Part shown: piece by piece, positions 31,808 through 42,247 of the stretch | Position numbering within the stretch: the stretch's first letter is position 1 | Layout: each line of letters begins with the position of its first letter | Assembly (NCBI GenBank): GCA_963210315.1 | Contig: OY723290.1 | Coordinates: 1,736,001 to 1,800,000, forward strand | DNA length: 64,000 nt | Source of the DNA: Rhynchopus euleeides | Taxonomy: Eukaryota; Euglenozoa; Diplonemea; Diplonemida; Diplonemidae | Reading direction: 5' to 3' | Notes under the pieces: generated by a model | The model's input: the letters and a program-made list of their open reading frames with translations, nothing else | Database searches by the model: none | What the model was told of the DNA's origin: nothing | Translations under genes and position numbers: made by a program

Positions 31808-32908
31808 ATGGACGCACCCATATGCATGGTCGATGATGACATGGACACCAACACAAGCGCACACACCACACCCCACTCCACCACACAGGAAAAGATAACT
31901 TTCAAGATGGCCACCGATGGCAAGCAGTACATGTCGATCGTGATCTGCGGTCACGTCGACTCCGGGAAGTCGACGACGACCGGGCCAGTCTCTGAGCAAG
32001 ACAGGATAGTGGAACTCCGCAAAATATACGAGAGGCTGCTGGAGATAGCGCCCGAAGGCGTGTCGCGTTCTGAACCTGTCGCCAATTTATGCGCTCGCAT
32101 TGCAGATCACATGACTTCGTCCTCTGTAGAGCGGATCCTGTCAAAGTATCCCCCGCTGGAGATGACAGCCCAGGAGGCGATCGACCTTTACTTGCGCCTT
32201 ATCCGGAAGGAGGAAATCAGATATCCGACGGAAAGAGGAGGAGACGGGGCGGTATGGGCTAGCCGGGTGTACATGAAATCCTACTACGACAAGGTCAGGT
32301 TTGCATACGTGGATGCGGATACCAGTTGTTACTATTCGTGGAATGGAGACCTGATTGAGGAGGGACGGGCTCTTGAGGGGGTGCCCAAATTATCTGCTGA
32401 TCATGCTGAGGCCCTGATGATGGTGCAGATTCTGTTCTACGTCTCCAGCACCAAAAAACCTGACGCCGGATTCAAAGATCCCATCCGGAAAGCCACGGGG
32501 CCACTCAACACGGACAAGAAGAGCGAGTCGATGACGTACGTTATACTCTTTGTGGGCTGTGGCAATGCCCAGGGAGAACTTTGCACACCATCGCGCTGCT
32601 ATGTCGGGACGCACGACTCGAAGAGCTGCAGATGGAAATCACGTTTTGACTCGATCCGCGATATCCTCAACCCTGAACACCCAATGACGGAAGGTATCTC
32701 CGCCGATGGCGTCATTGCGGCAACCAATCCAAGTCGTATCTTCGTGTATGCCGTTGGACTTCCGAGCGAGGAGGGCCGCTGGACGGCTAGAATAGGGACG
32801 GCACCGGAGCTGAAGGACTGCGAAAAACTGAACCTCAAGAACGGCAACAATTGGACCAGTGAACTTCAAGAAAGTGCGAAACTTCCCCTACCCTACCCCG
32901 CTAAGTAG
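31808..32908 (+). CDS. Chimeric ORF: elongation-factor N-terminus fused to an unknown protein
   Basis: Starts at 31808 (366 residues) or, more likely, at 31907 (333 residues). From 31907 the protein begins MATDGKQYMSIV then ICGHVDSGKSTTTG, the diagnostic P-loop start of EF-1alpha or EF-like (EFL) factors. After TTTG the homology ends abruptly. The next ~307 residues have none of the other GTPase motifs (no DTPGH, no NKMD) and match nothing I recognise; segments include ADTSCYYSWNGDL and VILFVGCGNAQGELC. The sequence before the ATG (CA-rich, then AAAAGATAACTTTCAAG) may also come from the factor's own 5' region. This looks like capture of a host gene start by, or next to, mobile DNA. Expression and function are unknown. 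Confidence 0.65.
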   Translation: MDAPICMVDDDMDTNTSAHTTPHSTTQEKITFKMATDGKQYMSIVICGHVDSGKSTTTGPVSEQDRIVELRKIYERLLEIAPEGVSRSEPVANLCARIADHMTSSSVERILSKYPPLEMTAQEAIDLYLRLIRKEEIRYPTERGGDGAVWASRVYMKSYYDKVRFAYVDADTSCYYSWNGDLIEEGRALEGVPKLSADHAEALMMVQILFYVSSTKKPDAGFKDPIRKATGPLNTDKKSESMTYVILFVGCGNAQGELCTPSRCYVGTHDSKSCRWKSRFDSIRDILNPEHPMTEGISADGVIAATNPSRIFVYAVGLPSEEGRWTARIGTAPELKDCEKLNLKNGNNWTSELQESAKLPLPYPAK

Positions 32909-34092
32909 TGTGAAGTGCATACGGGGGGGGGGGGTATATGTGTGACAGTGGACATATGTTTTTTACTCCCCGGGGGGCCTTCGCTACCAGTCACTGCTCG
33001 TCACAGCTCGTCAGTCAGTGAGGGGAAGTGGGCTGGTGGCTCACTTTTTCTCACTCAGTCACACTTGGTAGCGAAGGCCCCCCCGGCCCGGCATTTTTGT
33101 GCTGCCAGCACTGAGTCACCAGCAGCTATCCCCGACCAGTGCGCGGTTTATTTGTCCTAGAGAGCAGCAGAGAGAGACGACAGGGATTTGAGGCCCCCCG
33201 CCAGGTTCCTTGCCCACCTGACGGATGCGCGGAAGAAAATATGACGTGCGTGGGTTTGATTCGTGGTGCACTGACGTGGGGGAGGGGTGGGGGGTAGGGG
33301 ATATAGCGGGGGTATGGACCCCTGCTATCGGGAGTCTGCCCTGCTACTTTTGGTTCCCAGACGACCCCCGCTCGCGGGGGTCGGACCTCGCCAGACCCCC
33401 GATATTCCGATATCCAAAAGGGTCTACCCCGACGTGCGGGAGTCCACCGTGTATGTGTTCCCCTCACGGTGGACTGAATTCTCCTGAGCCTGCTTCGAAA
33501 CACATGCAGGTTGGCATATATATTCCACTCCGGAATGAGCCCCTCAGACTATGACAAAACCAATAATCATAAACCAAGTTCCAACAGGAACGATTCAAAA
33601 CAAAATCTTCAAATTGCCCATGCGCTTTCAATACACTTCGGAATCTGTATATTCTCTTGAACCACCCCAGTTTTTGGCAACGACAAATGACATAGACCTT
33701 CAGCACCATCGACGCTCCTGCGTGTCGCAGCTGGCCTGGCTGTTCATTGTTGATGAGCCGGGCGTTGCCAACTGGGGAAACCTTCTGTGCCTTCTGCTGG
33801 GTCTTGCGACCCCCCACTCGCACCGCTTCATGAGACTCGGAGCGGTGCACACAAAGAGTGGGGTTCTGCGTTCCGACAGACCAATTGCAGGCAGTCATTT
33901 GGTTTGCTCCCACTTCATGACCAGCAGAGGCACAGGCGGTTTGTTTTGCCTTTCCCTTCCACAAGACTCGCGCTGGGACGTAAATCCCGCCGGTGGCTGT
34001 TTTTTTCTTTTTCTTTTTTCTTTGTTCTTTTTTCTTTTTGCCCCAGCCAACGGCTGTGCGTGCACTTCCTGCCCATGAAGAGCTGCCATTGC
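32909..34092. other. Non-coding spacer with inverted repeats
   Basis: GGGGCCTTCGCTACCA (about 32970) pairs with TGGTAGCGAAGGCCCC (about 33067). GTCCACCGTG/CACGGTGGAC at 33440-33475 resembles the ends of the element at 34095. No gene is evident. Confidence 0.5.
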
Positions 34093-34387
34093 TACACGGT
34101 GGACTCCAGCGGCCCTAGCGGGAGTCTGGGAGCGGGAGTCTGAGCGGGTGTCAAAGACTCCCGCTAGCGGGAGTCTGACTCCCCCTAGCGGGAGTCTTTT
34201 CACCTATTTTCATCCATTTTTCCCATGATATAGTTACAGTCTACTGGCGTGGGGGGTAAAATCATGGTGGAAGAGGGATGGGGAGGGGCTTGTTTTGCTT
34301 CTGTCAGTTTCCCCGGACTCTGGACTACCTACCTATCCTCCTGGTAGCGGCTGCACCTGCGGAGGTGAGCGGTTAGAATTTGAGGTG

Positions 34388-36168
34388 TCAAAGTGCGGCC
34401 ATCGCCTGTCGTAGTTGTGTTACACCTTGGGCAAGACAAGCCATCCTGCAGGCCTCATCTTCTTCGTCAGAACTGTCATCCCCCTCCTGCTGTGCGCGTT
34501 GGTCAAGCGTGCTCAAAGTCGCCTCGGATGACACGAATGGTGTGAAAGTCGCCCCCAGCGGGATTGGCATTTTGCACAAGCAGAGCGATAATTTGCGGTG
34601 TCCTTCGGGGAACCGGAACAGGAAGTAGGGCGCGCTGATGGGTTCAACGAAGTCCTGTGTGTTGCAGTGCACAAACCCCTTCTGCAGCTGTGTCAACTGT
34701 GTGCAAAGAACATACACAGCCAATCTATGAGCGTGTCGGGTGTGCAGACACGGACACAGAATGACTTCTCTATACCCGAGGATCCCGTCCTGCGACAGGT
34801 GCGCAACCTTCCAAGGCATGCCCGATGCGCGCCGCTTCTCTTCTGCCATCGCAAGATCTCTCTCGTAAGTTGCGGAGCTGGCGATTGTAACGGCATCTTT
34901 CTTGCGATGTCCGTTCTCTGCTTCTTCATTCGTCGTTGTTCTGCAGAGGCACTGCATCTTCTGGAGCCCACCAATGATGGAGACTGTGTACGTAGGCATT
35001 GCGCGTTGATCCCTTTTCGGCATGCTCCATCAACCAGTGAAATATATGCCCTGAGATCCGAGCACGCAAGAAGGGAATCCGGGCTGACTCATCCTTGCAT
35101 CCCCAGAAGCGCCAGGGGATGTCTGCATACCGGAAATGCATGAGGTCTGCAAGGGAGACAAAGAGGTAGCGGAACAAGCCCTTGTAGGTGTGTCCTGTGA
35201 CAGGCAAGCACGACCTTCCGGAACTGAGCACCTGTCCCATGCTGCGACACATTCAGTGCAAGGTTTGTACAGGTCTTGTCGAATATTTTTTTGTTGTCTC
35301 ATCCAGTACCCTGATCAGCCGCATGGCGAGCCCCTTGCAGTCATGGAGTGCTGGGGTGACGTAGCGGGCATTGGGAAGCACACCTGCCAAGAGGGAGGGG
35401 TAGCCAGCCTCTTTCATCTCAGAGAGAGTCAGGTGCGGGTATCGATGCACCTGTTGATACCAGCGTTCTTCTGGGATGTCGCACAGTGAGCATCGGTGCC
35501 CTCGCCCCCCGCATCGCCTCATTGTTGCCCACTGCTGATCTATACTCCCGCTAGCGGGAGTTGGACTCCCCCTAGTTGAGACTCCCGAAAAGGGTTAAAC
35601 CCGGTAGTGGTACCCTACCCCCGCTGGAGTCCACCGTGCAAGGCCGGATCAGCCCACGGGTGGGTTTGAGGAAGAAATCTGGGGGGGAAAATTTTGCTGC
35701 GACTTCCGGTTTCACCCGGCCGAACTCCAGCATCTATCCAGACCCACGGTGCCAAGCCGTTCGCCCGTGTCGCGATCATTCGCGGCTTCAGGCTGCCCCC
35801 GACGACACGTTTGTATCCTGCACCTTGCCATACTTCGCCTCCACCTTGTATATGACGGAGAGCGCCCTCCTTCCGCATCGTTGCGACTTCCCTGACAGCG
35901 AACTTATCCATGTCAGGGAAGACATGGCGATGATTGCGTTGGCCACCTGGGTGCTGTGCTTGTGGAGCTCCTTGCTCAACACCGTTGCTAGGAGCCTTCT
36001 AATGGATCCCAGTGTCAGCACACTGCCCCCTTTTTTAACAGGGAAGGCCGTGCAAAAATCATGCACAATGTTCGTCGCCTCCGCAGCCTCGGGACTCTCT
36101 GCGCTCTTCTTCTTCTTAATCGACTTTGCCGCCGGCTTCGCTGCCGGCTTCGTTGTCGTCTTCCCCAT
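34388..36168 (-). pseudogene. Decayed gene of an unrecognised transposon-encoded family, copy 1
   Basis: Read on the minus strand in pieces: 36168-35788 (Lys-rich start, then LTLGSIRRLLATVLSKELHK), 35522-35253 (WYQQVHRYPHLTLSEMKEAG, LHDCKGLAMRLIRVLDE) and 35252-34926 in the same frame after one TGA, then a shift into 35023-34388 (ATYERDLAMAEEKRRASGMP). Each piece has a counterpart in the gene split around the hAT element: YVHSLHHWWAPEDA corresponds to its YIHSM-SHWFDPEDA. The last segment ends in an acidic tail. Stops, shifts and an internal terminus copy make it non-functional. It may be the transposition protein of this element, but no catalytic motif is apparent. Confidence 0.6.
35545..35635 (+). 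repeat. Internal copy of the element's right terminus
   Basis: Contains ACTCCCGCTAGCGGGAGTTG, then GAGACTCCCGAAAAGGGTTA and CCGCTGGAGTCCACCGTG, matching 36363-36441 with a short insertion (AACCCGGTAGTGGT). Confidence 0.85.
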
Positions 36169-36606
36169 TTTTGTGAATCAGGTCTGCGAGCTGGGATGGG
36201 TGGAAACGTCCGTTTCGTTTGGTGTGGCTGTACTTCAGTGACGAGTGCCACATTGCATAGGTATCATGGGAAAAATGAGTGAAAATAGGTGAAAAGACTC
36301 CCGCTAGGGGGAGTCAGACTCCCCCTAGCGGGAGTATAGACTCCCGCTAGCGGGAGTCTATACTCCCGCTAGCGGGAGTTGGACTCCCCCTAGTTGAGAC
36401 TCCCGAAAAGGGTTACCCTACCCCCGCTGGAGTCCACCGTGTATGCATCGCCTGTGCCACAGTGGGTGCGGGCCTGCCTCGGGGTGCCACAGCCTCTTCG
36501 CACACACACTACGAAGTGTCGGGACGGGTTCTGTGTTGTTGCACATCACGGATGCGTTCTGATCCCAATAGGTTGCAGTGGGGGCAAGATATCACTTCCA
36601 GGCGGT

Positions 36607-36776
36607 AGCGACAGGCCTCAAACCCGGATCGTGGGCGCGCGGCGGCGGCGGCGAAGCCGCCGCCGCGATCGCGTACGAATCATATTTTACTGCATGGCCA
36701 CCACTTCCACCCCCCCCCCCCCCCCCCACGACTGACCATCATTCCACGAGATCTCGGAATTCAAAAAGTTAGCGAC
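36607..36776 (+). repeat. ~170-bp repeat with GC-rich hairpin, copy 2
   Basis: Same as 31588-31754 with a longer C-run. It ends 58 bp before the ATG of the GAS2-like gene and so could supply or disrupt its promoter. Confidence 0.85.
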
Positions 36777-36834
36777 CATCCTGCACACACACACCTGTCT
36801 GCGCAGGCTGGCTGCCAAAGCCAGAAAGCTTCTT

Positions 36835-38667
36835 ATGACCGGCTCCTCTCCGGTGGCTTGCTCCGGGGATGTGTCAGTGTCGGTTGGTGATGTCCTCTAC
36901 GTGACCGCTGTGGGTGGAACCCCCGGCGCAGCACACCCCGCACACCCCGCCGACCCCACCACCCCTATCTGGGCCTCCTCCTCCTCACCGCCCTCCGCCT
37001 CCGCCTCCTTCGAAGCCCCGCCCGTCCGCAGCATCCCCTCCGCCGGCAGCGCAGGGATCGCAGAGCTGTTCAACGCACTCCCCTCACCCGGCACCACACC
37101 CGGCTCCGCCGTCCTGCCTCTGGGCGGCACCACTGCCCAAGCGGAGAGCCCCCCTGCCGAATCCTCCGACGCCACATCACGCAGGTCCTCCGCCTCCGCT
37201 GCCGCACGCACCCCCTCACGACACGGCAGCGGCGACGATGTGTTGGACCGCATCAACAGGGCACTCTCCAGTGGCACATCGATTGCCTCCGCGAGATCAT
37301 CGGATGGAGGCAACACACCTGACAAGCCCCGGGAGGCAAAGGCCTCCGCCCCCTCCGCTGCAGCGCCTGCACAACAGAAGAAAGACCTGTCGGAGCTGTG
37401 GCGGCAGTACTCTGAGGACGACGTGCTGTCAGCCCTCCTCCACCGGGAGCGCTCAGAGAGGGCCGACCTCCGCGACGAGGTGACCCGCCTCCGCTCGGAG
37501 AACAGCGACCTCAAGACCCGCCTCGGCACCACCACCACCACCACCACCAACACCCCCTCCGCGCTGGACTTCACCCCCTCCCCCCAAGCCGCGCCGTCGC
37601 CCCTGCCGGAGCAGCAGCAGCACCACCCCCACCAACCTCCGTCGCTGCTGAGCAGCCCTGTCGGGCCGCATGTGCTGTATCATCCTCCGCCTTTTCAGGC
37701 GTATGGTTGGCAGCATGGGGCTGCGGGGGCGACGGTGCTGCCACGCGCTGGGTACTTCGCGCCCCCCATGGCCCCGCCGTCGCCGTGCGGCCCGAGGGAG
37801 GGCAGCGCGAGCATGGTGTCCTCCATCGGCTACGAGTCGCGCCCCTCCTTCTCTGCGCTCGCCGGGGGTGTGGGGAGCAGCGCGCGTAGCTCCTCCTGCA
37901 GTGCCGCTGCCCCGGTGTGGGGGGCGGCACAGCAGCAGGGCGCGCAGCACCACCACCGCCACCAAGCCTCCGCTGCCACGCAGCGCTCGTCCTCCGCAGG
38001 GCTTCCCTTTGTGGCAGGCTCCGCCTCCGCCACCGCATCCGTGAGCCACCAGATGCAGCAGTGGGGTGGGTCTCCACAGCATGTCGCCGTCAGCGGCAGG
38101 AGCAGGGATGCCCCAACACGCCCCGCCGTCCGCCACCGCCACTGCGATGCGGCGTCCCGCGAGGTGTGTGAGGAGGCGGCGGAGGCGGAGATGGAGGGGG
38201 GTGCGTGTGAGCCCCTGGACCTGGAGAGGTCTGTGAGCCGGCTGACCGATTATGAGGAGCTGTATTTCACATACTCCGCGAGGCCAGGGGCGGACCGGTC
38301 GTATGTGAGGGATAAGGCGGGGAATGTGGTGGGAGGGGGCCAGAGGCACAGGCCGGATCCGTTCCCCGGGGTGTCGGACCCTGTGGAGAAGCTGCGGCGT
38401 GCGCTGGTTCCCCGCACGCCGGACAGCGTGACGCACAGCCTGGTGGACAGCATGATGCTGGAGCTGAAGAAGCAGATGCCGTCGCTCCCTATCAAGCGGC
38501 ACGGCGATGCGTTCTACTCCATCGACACGCCGCTCCGGAAGCACAAGCTGTCGGTGCACAGCGGGTGCCTCGTCGTGAGAGTTGGCTGCGGGTATGAGTC
38601 GATCCTCACCTTCCTCGAGAAGCGTGCCGCCATCATGAACAAGCGCATCCTCAAGGGGCTGATGTGA
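36835..38667 (+). CDS. GAS2-domain protein, probable microtubule-associated
   Basis: 610 residues. The N-terminal half is Ser/Ala/Pro-rich and probably disordered. A short coiled coil sits at about 181-232 (QKKDLSELWRQY ... RSENSDLKTRLG), then a Gln/His/Pro/Ser-rich stretch. Residues about 548-605 resemble the GAS2 (GAR) microtubule-binding fold: LPIKRHGDAFYSI, LRKHKLSVHSG, then CLVVRVGCGYESILTFLEKR, matching the family's 'VMVRVGGGW..L..FL' strand. No calponin-homology domain precedes it, unlike animal GAS2 proteins. Cytoskeletal localisation is inferred. The start is the first ATG after the upstream repeat; a longer 5' end could have been removed by mobile DNA. Confidence 0.75.
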   Translation: MTGSSPVACSGDVSVSVGDVLYVTAVGGTPGAAHPAHPADPTTPIWASSSSPPSASASFEAPPVRSIPSAGSAGIAELFNALPSPGTTPGSAVLPLGGTTAQAESPPAESSDATSRRSSASAAARTPSRHGSGDDVLDRINRALSSGTSIASARSSDGGNTPDKPREAKASAPSAAAPAQQKKDLSELWRQYSEDDVLSALLHRERSERADLRDEVTRLRSENSDLKTRLGTTTTTTTNTPSALDFTPSPQAAPSPLPEQQQHHPHQPPSLLSSPVGPHVLYHPPPFQAYGWQHGAAGATVLPRAGYFAPPMAPPSPCGPREGSASMVSSIGYESRPSFSALAGGVGSSARSSSCSAAAPVWGAAQQQGAQHHHRHQASAATQRSSSAGLPFVAGSASATASVSHQMQQWGGSPQHVAVSGRSRDAPTRPAVRHRHCDAASREVCEEAAEAEMEGGACEPLDLERSVSRLTDYEELYFTYSARPGADRSYVRDKAGNVVGGGQRHRPDPFPGVSDPVEKLRRALVPRTPDSVTHSLVDSMMLELKKQMPSLPIKRHGDAFYSIDTPLRKHKLSVHSGCLVVRVGCGYESILTFLEKRAAIMNKRILKGLM

Positions 38668-38988
38668 GGAGGAGGGCCAGGGGCATGGATGGAGGGAGGG
38701 CGAGGGGCCCCTTCACACAACAAGCGATGTCGGGGGGGTGTGGCGCGCGCAACGCCTCCTTTCATTCCTTCCCGGATAAACCACTGGATCTCAGACACAA
38801 CCTGCATAACGAGTGAAAGGATATCATTCCTTGTGATTCCTTCTACTTCTATTTCACGACCCCCCCCCCCCCCCGCCCCCCTTTCATTTGTTACACTTTG
38901 TCACACTCACTTTGGCAATGTTGGATTAGCGGTCCCAGGGAGGGGCTGATACGCCATCCTACACTGGGGGGGGGGGGTCTTCGCTGGT
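38668..38988. other. Spacer between the GAS2 gene and a mobile element
   Basis: Poly-C (about 38863-38880) and poly-G (about 38966-38977) runs; no gene seen. Confidence 0.5.
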
Positions 38989-39295
38989 CGCACCACGGAC
39001 TAGTCGCCCGGACGACTAGTCGGGACGACGGGTGAAATGACGACGGGTGAAACGACGGGTGGCACCCGTCGACTCGACGGGTGGACCTGTCGAGTCGACG
39101 GGTGCCACCCGTCGGCACGACGGGTGAACCTGCTGAAACGACGGGTGTTCCAGCCATTTCCTGTTGATATGGGCCAATTTCCATTGAAAACTAGGGGAGT
39201 ACCTTGCATGGCATCAGGTTATTTTTCACGCCGAGCTATCTTCCCTGCACAGACCCACCCCCCATTACTTTCCATTTACAATTCCTAGTTGGTGA
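38989..39295 (+). repeat. Left terminal inverted repeat
   Basis: Pairs with 46495-46758. It is rich in ACGACGGGTG and CACCCGTCG palindromic units. Confidence 0.9.
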
Positions 39296-39452
39296 AGGGG
39301 CTGCCCACCGGTGGACCACCAGGAGGGGGGTGAGCCATCCAGGTGGGCAGGGGGCCTGGTAAAACAACTCCCTTCCACGACGTCACTCCGCTCTCGAGGA
39401 CAAACAAAATCACCTACGTACCTGAACTGCCAAACACCCCCCCCCCCCTCAC

Positions 39453-40224
39453 TTACGGGTGCGCGGATCTCATGTGCTCGTCGCGCTTTACAGTGGTTTT
39501 AAAGAGCTCGAAACAAACACAGCAACGCTTTTGTGTCAGCACGCGCGAATGGTGACTGAGGTAGTGCTGGCTCAGTCCCTTCGATTTTGCCCGTTTGCCG
39601 CACTCCTGGCATGTGACAGTGCAGGTCTGACACGGCGCGTTGTTTTGTGGCCGATGTGCAGCATCATAATGCGCAAACAGTGCTTCTCTCGTGTGGACAA
39701 CTTTGGAGCACACAATGCAGATATGCTGCTGCACAGGCACTGTACCGGATGGTGTTGGTTCTGGCACTTCTGGCACATCCTCGCTGTTGCCCCAGGATTT
39801 GGACTTGCAGATGCATGCGAGCAGCGTTGCCTTTGGAGTGGTGTTTTCCGGGTCGCCCAGAAATTGTTGGCCCCATCGCCCCCTTTTTGTGACGTGAGAT
39901 CCAAGGCTGAGGGACTCGAGTCTCCGCTGCAGTGCTGCCGTTGCTCCCTTCCAACAAGCGTTCCTCGCAGTGACACAGCAGCAAAGCTTTATCGCGCCGA
40001 ACTTCAGGAGGGTCGGGGTGCTCGGTTGGTCCAGCAGGCCGCACCCCTTGCCTTTGGTCCTCTGCATTTCGAAGAGCAGCAGGTCCCGTTCGGCGGTCTG
40101 CTGCGATGTCACCCTCAGGGCATGGCGTTTGGGGACGCCATTCCCCCTCTCCAGTTCCTCGTCACTCAGGGCGAGGGGGTGTGCATCTTCTGGATCAAAC
40201 CAGTGGCTCATCGAATGGATATAT
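39453..40224 (-). pseudogene. Unrecognised transposon-family gene, copy 2: C-terminal part with three C2H2 fingers
   Basis: An intact minus frame ends at 39453. It begins in the flank of the hAT insertion (MSHWFDPEDAHP at 40211), continues with TAERDLLLFEMQRTKG, which matches the relative at 34-36 kb, and ends in three C2H2-like zinc fingers: ICIVCSKVVHTREALFAH, CQECGKRAKSKGLSQHYL, CCVCFELFKTTVKRDEHM. The fingers suggest DNA or RNA binding. The upstream part of the gene lies beyond the hAT element at 45058-46225. Confidence 0.7.
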
Positions 40225-40264
40225 CATAGATGTACCGCCCTTGGAAAAAAAAGGGGGAAAAGGG

Positions 40265-42247
40265 CGGGAAAAAAATCGGTCAAAAATGGCGTTTCGCCAG
40301 TGAAACTTTTCCTTAGCCCCTGAAACGCCCTTGAAACGCCCCTGGAAAAAAAAAGGGCGTTTCAGGGGCTCCTGAAGGGCTCCTGAGGGGCGTTTCAGGG
40401 GCTCCTCAGGGGCGCCTCAGCCAAAAAAAAACACAAGTCGTAGGGGGGCCCAACACCCCATATTCCCCCTTGTAGGACCAAAAAGTGCACGAAAGGGGTT
40501 AAAACGGCGTAATTCGTTGATTTTTTGCATTTCCCTGCATTTCCCAGCCAAAAATCGATTTTTGGCTGGGCGAGGACAATGCGAAAATCGCGAAAAATGT
40601 GAAAAAATCGGATTTTTCACAGAGGCTCAAAAACGTGTTTCTGGGTGCAAAATAGGCCCAGAAACAGGTTTCTCGACGTTTTTGGGTGACTTTTCGGTGG
40701 TGTCGTCTTTTTGCGGCCAAAATTTATCGATTTCCTAAGGATTCTGCATCTGTGAGTAATGAGAGCCGGAAAGGCAGAAGACGCCTTGGCGGCCGTACTC
40801 AGAACCTCCACTGAACAGCCCATTCCCCTGACCCCAGCCCTGGCCCCGCCCTCTGCCCCCACCCCCATGCAAGCTCATGCACCCATCGCATTGCTGCCTT
40901 GTTGCCTTGATTTTCGCTGCTTTTCTTTTTCAGAATTGTAAAATAAACATTCAAGACGGAGTGCTTTTTTGCCGAAAGTTTAGGTGACCCGATGATGGGG
41001 ATGCAGCACCCCGAGGGTCTTACCTACCGGGCGGTTGGGGGGCGGTGGGGCAGGGCAACTTTGGGTGCAGATTTACGTACACAAAGCGGCGTGAGACTGT
41101 GCATGTCAGCGGCCTTGCGTGGTGGCCCCCCTAGGTGACTATGTTCGGATGTCTGGGAATGGAATGAAAACCCCCATATGGCTGCCTGCGCCCTTGTGGA
41201 ATTAGAGGTGGTCGGGAATCGGTCGGAAACCAGTACTCCTGCTGGCGCTCGTCGTGTGTGTGGAGCATCTGTAGACGCCCGGCAACTCAGCCATCTTGCC
41301 CCCGCGCAAGCTCTGCCTGGCCGTGGAAGAGGATGACACACGGTCTGAATCTGGACTCTCTCTCGTGGTGGCACCGAATAACTGTGACTCTAGGTGACTC
41401 CACATAAACACACTCCCACTGGTCTGTGGCAAAGGGAGAATGACTACATGCCTTGAGAGAGAGACCTCCGGCCTGAAAGGACAAGCATGAAAAGCCGGAA
41501 TAGATCAGATAGAGTACAGACTCAGGTGCACGAACCGATCCTTCGGCAGCTACCTGCTTGGTTTGCTGGTGTATGGTTGAGCGCTGCTTGTGTACGTAAA
41601 TTTTGCTTATATGAACACTCCGCCTTCACCGAAGGTGAAGAAACCCAATTCCCAACACGAGCGGTGTGGCACCCCCTTGGTGTCGCGTCCCTTTGGACAT
41701 CGACCCCAGAGGTAACCCGCAGGTTGTTGTTTCTTCAAAGAAACACGTCGATTCTGTCCCCCACAGCACAGTACTTGCTGCTTGCCCACGATTTCCACAT
41801 TTTAAAAATTCGAACCAAATGAAGGTGGTCCAACACTTAGCACGTCCTTGCCGCTGTCGGAGGCCGTCGAGGTGACCCGGAAAAGAAGGACCGCCCGCCC
41901 GTTGAGCACTTTCCACGTCGTTTGAGGTGTGGAAGCTCGAGTGATGCCTGCTCGTTGTTACCGGTCCACGTCATTTCAGGTCGATCCGTCGAAGTCCACC
42001 AGTCCCGTGCGCCGCGGTACCGTCCGGTCATATCCACTTCGGCGGTCAGACGCGCGTCCTCCGCCCATAGCACCACCCCTCGCATCCCCGCTCCGCCTTG
42101 TGTTCCTACCACGCGGATAGCCGAAGTGGTGCTGATGCTGCCCTCCGGTGAGCAGCGTGTCCTGCAATTTCCTTCGTTCGCGTATGCAATCACAATTACA
42201 CGGGGTTGTAATTAAATTCACCATCCGACAGGACACGGCACAGAACT
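40265..42247. other. Non-coding left part of the hAT element
   Basis: GGGCGTTTCAGGGGCTCCTG-type short repeats (40320-40425), a dispersed repeat (40472-40735) shared with 20432-20660, and 1.3 kb where nothing is recognised. Likely subterminal and regulatory sequence. Confidence 0.5.
40472..40735 (+). repeat. Dispersed repeat shared with the TA-flanked element, copy 2
   Basis: Matches 20432-20660 with moderate divergence. Confidence 0.8.

Larger units (their letters stand above)
34095..36441 (-). mobile_element. TA-flanked unclassified TIR element with palindromic subterminal repeats
   Basis: Ends CACGGTGGACTCCAGCGG / CCGCTGGAGTCCACCGTG, with TA at 34093-34094 and 36442-36443. Subterminal arrays of GACTCCCGCTAGCGGGAGTC occur at both ends (34110-34200, 36296-36400), followed inward by TTTTCACCTATTTTCA in inverted arrangement. 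A third copy of the right terminus lies inside at about 35545-35635, so the copy is rearranged. It carries a decayed minus-strand gene related to the one in the element at 38989-46758. No known transposase signature is visible. Confidence 0.75.
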
